Shown here: in pieces, positions 1 to 5,854 of the stretch | Layout: each line of letters opens with the position of its first letter | Position numbering within the stretch: the first letter of the stretch is position 1 | Source: Gammaproteobacteria bacterium | Lineage (GTDB): Bacteria; Pseudomonadota; Gammaproteobacteria; GCA-001735895 | Assembly (NCBI GenBank): GCA_024763185.1 | Contig: JANTFY010000101.1 | Span: 1-7,934 of the forward strand | Reading direction: 5' to 3' | Length of the DNA: 7,934 nt | Made by a program: the position numbers and the translations under genes | The notes under the pieces: generated by a model | What the model was told of the DNA's origin: nothing | The model's input: the letters and a program-made list of their open reading frames with translations, nothing else | Database searches by the model: none

Positions 1-711
1 GCCGCTGACGAGCAGGGTAGAGGCGTATACCGGATCGTCGGTTTCCTTTTCCACGGGTTGCGACTCACCAGTCAGGGCATGCTGGTCGATCATCGCCAGG
101 CCATCGATGATCGTGCCATCGATGGTTACGATTTCCCCGGCCCTTAACACGACCAGATCACCGGCCTCGACTTCTGCGAGTGGCTTTTCTATTTCGACAC
201 CGTCTTTCATTATCCAGACCTTGTCCGGTTGCTGCTGCATCAGGCTGCTGATCAGGGGCTTGGACCTGCCCCGATTCAGGGACAGCATTTTGGCACCCGA
301 GTGGTAAAAAAAGACGCCCAGCGCGATAAACATTTCCTGCCGAGTCAGGAAAGCAAGGATGATGTAGGTGCTGTAGAGTAAATCATGCCCGGCGGTGCGT
401 CTTTCGATCAGCTGTCTTTCCCCGCGTTTGAGAATGGGTAGGCAGGTATAGATGATCAGGCCCATACTGGCCAGGTTTAACACGGGAAAGGATCGCGCCA
501 ACAGCGCCAGCCCCAATGAGGCCGTACCGGCCCTGAAATAGCGCTCACACAGCTCGTCCGATTCTTCAATATTGGTCAGCCTGGTCAGAGACTTGTGTGA
601 TTTCAGTGCGCGTTTTAATTCCTTTTTGGAATCCTCCTGGCGTTTTTTATAGTGGTCATAAATTTTCACCCCGGCATAAGAAGCCAACAAAAACCCGATC
701 CTGAGTAGCAT
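1..711 (-). CDS. P1B-type heavy-metal ATPase, N-terminal part (runs off window)
   Basis: The reading frame is open from an ATG at 711 down to base 1 (237 codons), so the gene is cut by the window edge. The start is supported by a GGAGG ribosome site 9 nt upstream. Visible parts: a membrane segment at residues 2-18, a charged Lys/Glu-rich cytoplasmic stretch (about 19-55), hydrophobic segments at about 58-74, 76-94, 109-122 and 126-137, then an actuator domain beginning about residue 160 with the dephosphorylation motif TGES at 214-217 and the usual following sequence (PVEK, VYAST). The phosphorylation site and the CPC-type membrane motif lie outside the window. There is no CxxC metal-binding (HMA) domain and no His-rich region in the N-terminus, unlike typical ZntA or CopA. 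It lies 110 bp downstream of the znuA-like gene on the same strand, so co-transcription is likely. The P-type ATPase call is firm; the metal cannot be told. Confidence 0.9.
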   Translation of the reverse strand, partial: MLLRIGFLLASYAGVKIYDHYKKRQEDSKKELKRALKSHKSLTRLTNIEESDELCERYFRAGTASLGLALLARSFPVLNLASMGLIIYTCLPILKRGERQLIERRTAGHDLLYSTYIILAFLTRQEMFIALGVFFYHSGAKMLSLNRGRSKPLISSLMQQQPDKVWIMKDGVEIEKPLAEVEAGDLVVLRAGEIVTIDGTIIDGLAMIDQHALTGESQPVEKETDDPVYASTLLVSG

Positions 712-751
712 ATTCGATATCCTCCGCCGGTTGTTTGGGTGATGTTTTAAG

Positions 752-780
752 CCCGCTTTCTGTCAATATTACAGGACGGG
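752..780 (-). other. imperfect stem-loop between znuA-like gene and P1B ATPase
   Basis: The arms CCCG (752-755) and CTGT (760-763) pair with ACAG (771-774) and CGGG (777-780) around a 7-nt loop, giving a two-part stem with a small internal loop. In the transcript direction (minus) it is followed by CTTAAAAC, not a run of U, so it is not a convincing intrinsic terminator. A TTGACA hexamer lies within it on the minus strand (766-761), but no acceptable -10 stands at the right distance. It might be a processing or attenuation element that lowers expression of the downstream ATPase relative to znuA. That function is only inference. Confidence 0.3.
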
Positions 781-821
781 GGGTAAGGTGTCAGGTGGCG
801 TATCTTTACTTCCCCTGCATC

Positions 822-1964
822 CTAATCCTGCAGGCAATCCCTGATCGATTGTCCAAGCCGGGTCATTACGGTGAAATACAAATCTGGCCCTGGCGCCACA
901 TCGGCGCCTACTGGATCCAGTGACGCGGTTTTAATAGTTGTTCCGCGGATCAATGCATCGATCTTTTTAGTTGAGAATTCTGGTTCGGAAAAGACGCACT
1001 TAACCTGGCTGTCTTCGATCAGCTTATGCATCTCGCGCAGGCGCTTGGCGCTGGAAATCTCATCTGCCTGGAAGACAATCGAGCCGACAGCATTTAAATG
1101 ATAGCGTTTTTCAAGATATTGATAACCGTCGTGGAAAACCATGTAGGGCAATCCGGTGACCGGTTTCAGTTCTGAAGCCAGGGTCAGATGCAGGCGCTCC
1201 AGTCGTTGATCGAGCTTGTTACCGTTTTGTTGGTATTTGGAAGCGTGTTGCGGATCGATCTCACTCAAAATATGCACAATTTTCTTCAGCATGATCCTGG
1301 TGTTGAGGGGGTCCAACCAGACATGTGGGTCGATATTATCCAGTACACCCTCGTGCGCTTTGTGTTTCGCGTGATCATCATGATGTCCGTCATGTTCTTC
1401 GTCATGCATGTGCTCTACATGATGTTCTTCGTGTGTTTCGTGGTCGGCATGGTCTTTGTGTTTCTCCTGGTGCGCGTGTTCTTCTTTATGTTGTTCATGT
1501 TTGTTAGGGTCGGCATGCTCATCGTGTTGTTCCCCGTGCTCCATGTGACCGCCATGACCGTGATCATGATCCGACTGCCAGCGTTCACCGCCGCGGATCT
1601 CCAGCAGCCGGATTCCGGGTGTCTTGGACAGGGAGACAACCCGTGCATTTCGGGTCAGGCTGGATAGTGGTTTTATCAGGAATGGCTCGACATTGTCCCC
1701 CGCCCAGAAAACAGCATCCGCATCCTGCAGAGCGCTGGCGTCACTGGGTTTGAGCCGGTAAGTGTGTGGGGATGCATTTCCTTTGACGATCAGGTGGGGC
1801 GTGGATACGCCCTGCATGACCCCGGCAACGATCGAATGCAGAGGTTTTATGGAAACAACAACATGCGGAGAGGCATGGTTATCTGTCGCGAATGCCTGGG
1901 GTGAAATGAAAAATAACAGGCTTGCAAAGGTAGCAATCCAGGGGTTGGACAATTTATAACTCAT
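822..1964 (-). CDS. znuA: ZnuA-like periplasmic zinc-binding protein with His-rich loop
   Basis: Substrate-binding protein of a zinc ABC importer (cluster A-I / ZnuA family), acting in the periplasm and handing metal to ZnuBC. Residues 1-26 form a signal peptide with a hydrophobic core and an AFA cleavage site. The three expected zinc ligands are visible as His67 (SPH), His214 (DPHVWLDP) and His278 (FHDGYQY); the equivalent of the fourth position lies in TASLDP (Asp350). Histidine at all three positions favours Zn over Mn. Residues 133-204 are an acidic/His-rich insert with 25 His, placed between ligands one and two as in ZnuA but longer than usual. Cys323 and Cys377 match the C-terminal disulfide of E. 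coli-type ZnuA. The start at 1964 has an AGAGG site (1974-1970) five bases away. Its partners znuC and znuB are not next to it but about 3 kb off on the divergent transcript; a P1B ATPase follows it instead. Confidence 0.93.
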   Translation of the reverse strand: MSYKLSNPWIATFASLLFFISPQAFATDNHASPHVVVSIKPLHSIVAGVMQGVSTPHLIVKGNASPHTYRLKPSDASALQDADAVFWAGDNVEPFLIKPLSSLTRNARVVSLSKTPGIRLLEIRGGERWQSDHDHGHGGHMEHGEQHDEHADPNKHEQHKEEHAHQEKHKDHADHETHEEHHVEHMHDEEHDGHHDDHAKHKAHEGVLDNIDPHVWLDPLNTRIMLKKIVHILSEIDPQHASKYQQNGNKLDQRLERLHLTLASELKPVTGLPYMVFHDGYQYLEKRYHLNAVGSIVFQADEISSAKRLREMHKLIEDSQVKCVFSEPEFSTKKIDALIRGTTIKTASLDPVGADVAPGPDLYFTVMTRLGQSIRDCLQD

Positions 1965-2017
1965 TTTTTCCTCTTTGTAAGAGCGGGTGATGTTAGAGAT
2001 TTTGTTTTATTTGGCTG

Positions 2018-2023
2018 TTTATA
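2018..2023 (-). promoter_or_regulatory. candidate -10 element for the znuA-like transcript
   Basis: On the minus strand these bases read TATAAA, about 55 nt upstream of the znuA-like ATG, a sensible distance for a promoter. No good -35 hexamer is visible 16-18 bases further upstream (the sequence there is CGGCAT), so the promoter may need an activator or may lie elsewhere. The hexamer overlaps the dyad at 2020-2037. Confidence 0.3.
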
Positions 2024-2037
2024 TGGATTGCCATATA
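2020..2037. promoter_or_regulatory. dyad in the divergent promoter region, candidate metalloregulator operator
   Basis: Perfect 7-bp inverted repeat TATATGG-ATTG-CCATATA. It overlaps the possible znuA -10 (2018-2023) and the possible -35 of the rightward operon (2028-2033), so a bound repressor could control both transcripts at once. It does not match Zur, Fur, MntR or NikR sites as I remember them. An immediately adjacent 12-bp palindrome CATATATATATG (2032-2043) makes the AT-rich symmetry partly a composition effect. Operator function is inference. Confidence 0.35.
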
Positions 2038-2059
2038 TATATGCCGTATGATATATAAT
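2028..2059 (+). promoter_or_regulatory. candidate sigma-70-type promoter for the rightward operon
   Basis: TTGCCA at 2028-2033 matches five of six bases of the -35 consensus. Downstream is a perfect TATAAT at 2054-2059 (spacer 20, longer than ideal). An overlapping TATATA at 2052-2057 is preceded by TG as in extended -10 elements (spacer 18). Transcription would begin near 2066, giving a leader of about 280 nt before the ATPase start. Rated low because the whole stretch is AT-rich. Confidence 0.35.
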
Positions 2060-2082
2060 GAATTCAGGTGTTGTCTAATGGT

Positions 2083-2092
2083 TTTATATTAT
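2083..2092 (+). repeat. TTTATATTAT motif, copy 1
   Basis: First of two identical 10-bp motifs whose starts are 57 bp apart (second copy at 2140-2149). This copy is flanked by GGTTT (2080-2084) and AAACC (2095-2099), which form their own inverted repeat around it. It could be a regulator half-site. The AT-rich background makes chance similarity possible. Confidence 0.3.
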
Positions 2093-2139
2093 CCAAACCT
2101 GCATTTGCGGAAATAAAACAGTCCACCGCATTGCTTGGA

Positions 2140-2152
2140 TTTATATTATAAA
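2140..2152. promoter_or_regulatory. 13-bp palindrome TTTATA-T-TATAAA, possible Zur/Fur-like box
   Basis: Perfect 6+1+6 palindrome. Its centre TATANTATA resembles the core of the gammaproteobacterial Zur box as I recall it (GTTATANTATAAC), which fits a zinc-importer locus, but the flanking G and C positions are not conserved. It includes the second copy of the TTTATATTAT motif and lies about 195 bp upstream of the ATPase start. Similarity is by eye only. Confidence 0.35.
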
Positions 2153-2153
2153 C

Positions 2154-2309
2154 ATGATGATTTATTATTATTTACCGGACAAAAAACTGGAAGCCCGGAA
2201 ACGGGTTAAGAACAAAAAAACATCTGGTTCAGGTCTTGTTTCAGTACTCGATGCCTTGCAGACACGGTTTAGCTTCTTTATCGCACAGGCAGGTGAATGT
2301 TTGACCTAA
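2154..2309 (+). CDS. possible 51-residue small protein, unrecognised
   Basis: A short open frame starts at tandem ATG codons (2154, 2157) and ends with TAA at 2307-2309, 36 nt before the P1B ATPase start. The predicted peptide opens with a hydrophobic, tyrosine-rich start (MMIYYYLPD), then a strongly basic middle rich in Lys and Arg, then a more hydrophobic end (RFSFFIAQAGECLT). No clear Shine-Dalgarno sequence precedes it, and I recognise no family. It would lie in the leader of the rightward operon, so it could be a leader peptide or simply a chance frame. An AT-rich start followed by sequence of normal composition is compatible with either. Low confidence. Confidence 0.2.
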   Translation: MMIYYYLPDKKLEARKRVKNKKTSGSGLVSVLDALQTRFSFFIAQAGECLT

Positions 2310-2345
2310 TTCAGGCACATAATTAATAACCCTTAGGAGTTACAA

Positions 2346-5051
2346 ATGATAGCCATCGATACTGATCATAATAATATCTTACCCATCGGTAAGTCAGAGC
2401 GAGCGGCGATCATGATGAATGAACACATCGTGGCGTCTATGACCGTCGGCCTGATACCCATGCCGGTGGTTGATTTTGCCGCTTTAACCGGTATTCAGCT
2501 TAAGTTGATTCACGGCCTGAGCAAGCTCTACGGCAAGGAGTTCTCGGAGAATCGCAGCAAAGCGTTGATTGCATCGCTGGTTGGCGGAGGGCTACCGGTT
2601 ACCTTGACGCGCATGGCCAGCATGGCGAAGTTCGTTCCCGGCGTGGGCTCGGTCGCCGGTACTGTGGGCATGGTTACTTTGGGCGGTGCTTCAACCTATG
2701 CCCTGGGCAGGGTGATTAGCGAACAGTATGAAAGCGGGCTCAGCCTGAACCAGTTGAATACCGCGTCGCTTAAAAAATCTTTCACCAAAGAGTTCAAGGC
2801 TGGCAGGAAAGTGGTCGCCCGGTTAAAGAAAAGCAAGCAGCATGACCACGACCACCACCATGACCATGGCCACGACCACGACCACGACCACGCCTGCGGT
2901 CACGATCATGGTCACTCGCATGACCATGCCCACAGCGAGCACGATCATGACCATCATCACGACCACCATGACCATGGTGCCTGTGGTGATGATGCCTGCG
3001 GCCATGACCATGCCCATGATGATGTCACTCTGGAAAAATACCGGCACAAGATTCTGCTCAGTGGTTCCACCCTGCTTGGGCTGGGTTCCCTGCGCCTGTT
3101 TTATCCTGCCCTTGTAGTCAGCAGTCCGGTGCCGGTGTTCCTGATTGCCGGAACCGCAACCCTGATGACCGGTTCCAGTTATATCAAGGGGCTTTGGAGC
3201 TCAATGAAGAATCGCAAGGTTAATACGAACACGCTGGTGGGCAGCGCGACGCTCGCCAGCCTTGCCATGGGTAACGGTTTGACTGCGCTGGCAGTGCTAT
3301 TTCTGCTCAATGTGGGAGAGCATTTTGAAGCGATTACCTTGCGTAAAACCAATAAGGCGATCAAGAACTTGCTGGAAATCGATGAACATGAAGAGGTATG
3401 GGTTGTTACTCTGACCGAGGATGGGCAGGAAGTGGAAACCCGTCAATTGCTGTCAGAGGTTAAAATAGATGATCAACTGGCTGTGTATGCCGGGCAACGA
3501 TTTCCGGTAGATGGCGTGGTTGTTGACGGCGAGGCCCGTGTCAACCAGGCGCCGGTGACCGGGGAAGAGAAGTCAGTGGGTGTCAAAGCGGGTGATCCGG
3601 TGTTTGCCGGTTCCATCCTGATCAACGGCAAGGTTATCGTCAAGGTCGAAAAAGTCGGTCAGGACACCGTGGTGGGGCGCATTATAGAGCGGGTTCACGA
3701 GGCTGAGGAATTGCGTCCGCCTATCCAGACAGTGGGTGAAGAATTTTCGCGCCGTTTTGTGCCATTTTCCTTCGCCATGTCAGGAGCCGTTCTGTTACTC
3801 ACCCTGGATCCGACCCGGGCCCTGACGATGCTACTGATTGCATGCCCCTGTGCGGTCGGTCTGTCGACACCCACTTCGGTCAGCGCTTCGATCGGTAACA
3901 GCGCCAAACGTGGCATACTGGTGCGGGGTGGCAGTTACCTGGAAGCCGCCGCACAGGCCGATGTGATCGTGTTCGACAAAACCGGTACCTTGACCACCGG
4001 CCTGCCCAGCATTACCCGTATCATCGCCTGCTGTGATGAGTACAGCGAGGACCAGGTCATCGCGATGGCTGCCACCGCTGAACTGCATTCCGACCATCCA
4101 CTGGGCGAGGCCATTATCTCTTACGCCAAAGAGAATAATATCGTTATCGATGCGCACGAATCCTGTCACAGCATCGATGGTTATGGCATGCGCGCTGCCT
4201 GGAAGGGTGGTTCCGTGTTTGTCGGTAATCGGCGCCTGATGAATAACTTCGGTATCGAGGTGTCCGACTCGGTCCAGGCTCAGTACGATGAATTCAGCAA
4301 GACCGGGGAAACTGTCATCTTTGTGGCTTTCAACGGTCTCAGTATCGGTCTCATCGGCATACGCAGCACCTTACGCCCGCATGTGTCAGAGACCATCGAG
4401 CAATTGCGCCAGCGCGGAATCAGCAAAACCATCATGCTGACCGGTGACCAACGGGAATCCGCCAGAATGGTGGCCAAGGCTGCCGGTATCGACGAATGGC
4501 ATGCCGAGCTGATGCCGGAAGATAAATACCAGATCGTTCGCAAGATGCAGGCCAAGGGTCTCAAGGTAATCATGGTGGGTGATGGCATTAATGATGCGCC
4601 GGCGCTGGCCATCGCTGATGTCGGCATTGCGCTCGGTACCGGAAGTTCGGATGTGGCCATAGAGTCTGCGGATATTGCATTATCCAGCGAGGATTTCCGC
4701 AAGCTGGATGAGGCCATCCAGATCAGCAACAAGACCATCACAACGATCCGCCAGAACTATGGCATGGCCCTGGTGATCAATGCTGGTGGCCTGGTCGCTG
4801 CCGCCATGGGCATGATCCACCCATTCGCTGCTGTCATTCTGCATAACTTTTCTACCGGGGCAGTGTTGATAAATTCTTCCGGCCTGGTGGGTTATAGCCC
4901 CGATGAAATCAAAAAACTCAGCGCCAAATCCAATGGACGCAAGCGCTTTATGTTTTTGGCGCGCAATAACCGTAATCATGAATCTGCTGAGGCCAATAAA
5001 GTGGATGAAAAGGATGACGAAAGTCAGGCCGGGCTCAGAGCGGTAAGCTAA
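2346..5051 (+). CDS. P1B-type metal ATPase with N-terminal DUF697-like domain and His-rich linker
   Basis: Integral membrane metal pump, 901 residues; classical P1B pumps are roughly 650-800. The start at 2346 has an AGGAG site (2335-2339). Order: residues about 18-135 resemble DUF697 (GLIPMPVVDFAALTGIQLKLI, then KLYGKEFSE and glycine-rich hydrophobic segments); basic linker; residues 166-224 with 27 His and 3 Cys; membrane segments at about 235-258, 262-280 and 292-326; actuator domain with TGE at 405-407 (TGEE instead of the common TGES); CPC at 500-502; phosphorylated Asp544 in DKTGT; HP pair at 584-585; TGD 699-701; GDGIND 745-750; last membrane pair at about 804-848 with Asn812, His833-Asn834, Ser836 and Asn843-Ser844-Ser845. 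The catalytic core is intact, so it should be an active pump. No HMA domain is present; the His-rich segment probably binds or senses metal on the cytoplasmic side. The stop overlaps the znuC-like start (TAATG). The HN/NSS pattern recalls mycobacterial CtpC; substrate (Zn, Mn or other) is unresolved. Confidence 0.93.
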   Translation: MIAIDTDHNNILPIGKSERAAIMMNEHIVASMTVGLIPMPVVDFAALTGIQLKLIHGLSKLYGKEFSENRSKALIASLVGGGLPVTLTRMASMAKFVPGVGSVAGTVGMVTLGGASTYALGRVISEQYESGLSLNQLNTASLKKSFTKEFKAGRKVVARLKKSKQHDHDHHHDHGHDHDHDHACGHDHGHSHDHAHSEHDHDHHHDHHDHGACGDDACGHDHAHDDVTLEKYRHKILLSGSTLLGLGSLRLFYPALVVSSPVPVFLIAGTATLMTGSSYIKGLWSSMKNRKVNTNTLVGSATLASLAMGNGLTALAVLFLLNVGEHFEAITLRKTNKAIKNLLEIDEHEEVWVVTLTEDGQEVETRQLLSEVKIDDQLAVYAGQRFPVDGVVVDGEARVNQAPVTGEEKSVGVKAGDPVFAGSILINGKVIVKVEKVGQDTVVGRIIERVHEAEELRPPIQTVGEEFSRRFVPFSFAMSGAVLLLTLDPTRALTMLLIACPCAVGLSTPTSVSASIGNSAKRGILVRGGSYLEAAAQADVIVFDKTGTLTTGLPSITRIIACCDEYSEDQVIAMAATAELHSDHPLGEAIISYAKENNIVIDAHESCHSIDGYGMRAAWKGGSVFVGNRRLMNNFGIEVSDSVQAQYDEFSKTGETVIFVAFNGLSIGLIGIRSTLRPHVSETIEQLRQRGISKTIMLTGDQRESARMVAKAAGIDEWHAELMPEDKYQIVRKMQAKGLKVIMVGDGINDAPALAIADVGIALGTGSSDVAIESADIALSSEDFRKLDEAIQISNKTITTIRQNYGMALVINAGGLVAAAMGMIHPFAAVILHNFSTGAVLINSSGLVGYSPDEIKKLSAKSNGRKRFMFLARNNRNHESAEANKVDEKDDESQAGLRAVS
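2841..3017 (+). repeat. low-complexity His/Asp-coding repeat inside the P1B ATPase
   Basis: Fifty-nine codons dominated by CAT/CAC and GAC/GAT encode alternating His-Asp with Gly, Ala and three Cys. The element ACGHDH occurs twice (about residues 183-188 and 217-222), with synonymous codon differences between the copies. The codons alternate rather than form pure runs, which suggests selection for the protein sequence, although slippage between repeats could still change its length among strains. Confidence 0.75.
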
Positions 5052-5854
5052 TGACCACGATGCGGACAGAAACATCAACCGGCGCTGAAGAAGTTCGGCC
5101 GAAGTCTGCGCTTGAACCACTGATTTCTGCAGAAAATGTGTCTTACCACGCCAGTGGTCGGCAGATACTGCAGGATATATCGCTTACCGTGGCAAGAGGG
5201 GAGACTGTCACCGTGGTAGGGCCCAATGGAGCCGGTAAAACCACCTTGCTCAGGGTGCTGCTTGGATTGATTTCCCCCACCAGTGGCCGCGTTACCAGCA
5301 AGCCCCATCTGCGCATCGGCTACCTGCCGCAGAAAATTCATATAGACCCGGTGTTGCCGCTGTCGGTCAACCGCATCATGACCCTGACGGGAAGTTTCAC
5401 ACAGGAACAGATTCAGGCCGCGCTGGAGGAAACCGGTGTATCGCATCTAAATGGTCAATCCGTGTTTAACCTGTCGGGCGGTGAATTCCAACGCATGATG
5501 CTGGCGCGGGCACTGCTTCGTAATCCTGAATTGCTGGTTCTGGATGAGCCGGTGCAGGGCGTTGATTACCTGGGTGAAGCTGAACTGTATGAACTCATTG
5601 CCAATATCCGAAAAAAATACAGTTGCTCAGTGTTGATGATTTCGCATGACCTGCATGTGGTGATGAGTTCAACAGACCGGGTGATCTGTATTGATCAGCA
5701 TGTCTGTTGCCAGGGTAAGCCGCAATATGTCTGCAATCATACCGAGTTTCAGCGTTTGTTTGGCCGGCAATTTTCCGAATCATTGTCTGTCTACAGTCAC
5801 GATCATGATCATCGACATGATATCAGCGGTAACATTCAAGAGAAAAACCAATGA
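5051..5854 (+). CDS. znuC: ZnuC-like ABC transporter ATP-binding protein
   Basis: Cytoplasmic ATPase that powers the zinc-type importer together with the permease encoded next. Motifs: Walker A GPNGAGKT (57-64), Q-loop Gln94 (YLPQK), signature LSGGE (141-145), Walker B LLVLDEP (161-167, catalytic Glu166), switch His199 (SHD). The tail carries HDHDHRHD (250-257), which resembles the His-rich end of E. coli ZnuC as I remember it and favours ZnuC over the Mn/Fe homologues. The start overlaps the stop of the P1B ATPase by one base (TAATG), implying translational coupling; a strong ribosome site is not seen. About 20 residues precede the conserved ABC start (ISAENVSYH), a modest extension. A later ATG at codon 4 is an alternative start. 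Confidence 0.92.
   Translation: MTTMRTETSTGAEEVRPKSALEPLISAENVSYHASGRQILQDISLTVARGETVTVVGPNGAGKTTLLRVLLGLISPTSGRVTSKPHLRIGYLPQKIHIDPVLPLSVNRIMTLTGSFTQEQIQAALEETGVSHLNGQSVFNLSGGEFQRMMLARALLRNPELLVLDEPVQGVDYLGEAELYELIANIRKKYSCSVLMISHDLHVVMSSTDRVICIDQHVCCQGKPQYVCNHTEFQRLFGRQFSESLSVYSHDHDHRHDISGNIQEKNQ

Noticed and set aside
107..307. 66-codon plus-strand frame
   Set aside because: Antisense to the actuator domain of the first P1B ATPase, whose TGES frame is open to the window edge.
1188..1667. 159-codon plus-strand frame rich in Val, Phe and Met, resembling a membrane protein
   Set aside because: It is the antisense of the His/Glu-rich part of the ZnuA-like gene; His and Asp codons read backwards give Met and Val. 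No ribosome site or family match.
2191..2208. CCCG-GAAA-CGGG hairpin in the intergenic region as a terminator
   Set aside because: Only 4-6 bp of stem, followed by A-rich rather than U-rich sequence on the plus strand, and placed inside the leader of the pump operon.
2301..2329. TTGACC with TAATAA 17 bp away as the pump promoter
   Set aside because: Transcription would start about ten bases before the ATG and remove the AGGAG ribosome site; the -10 match is only three of six.
2823..3117. Frames of Met/Val (minus) and Thr/Met (plus) repeats
   Set aside because: Frame shadows of the His-Asp codon tract in the P1B pump.
3695..4741. Minus-strand frames of 73-153 codons within the pump gene
   Set aside because: The plus-strand frame has all P-type ATPase motifs in order; the antisense frames show no domain.
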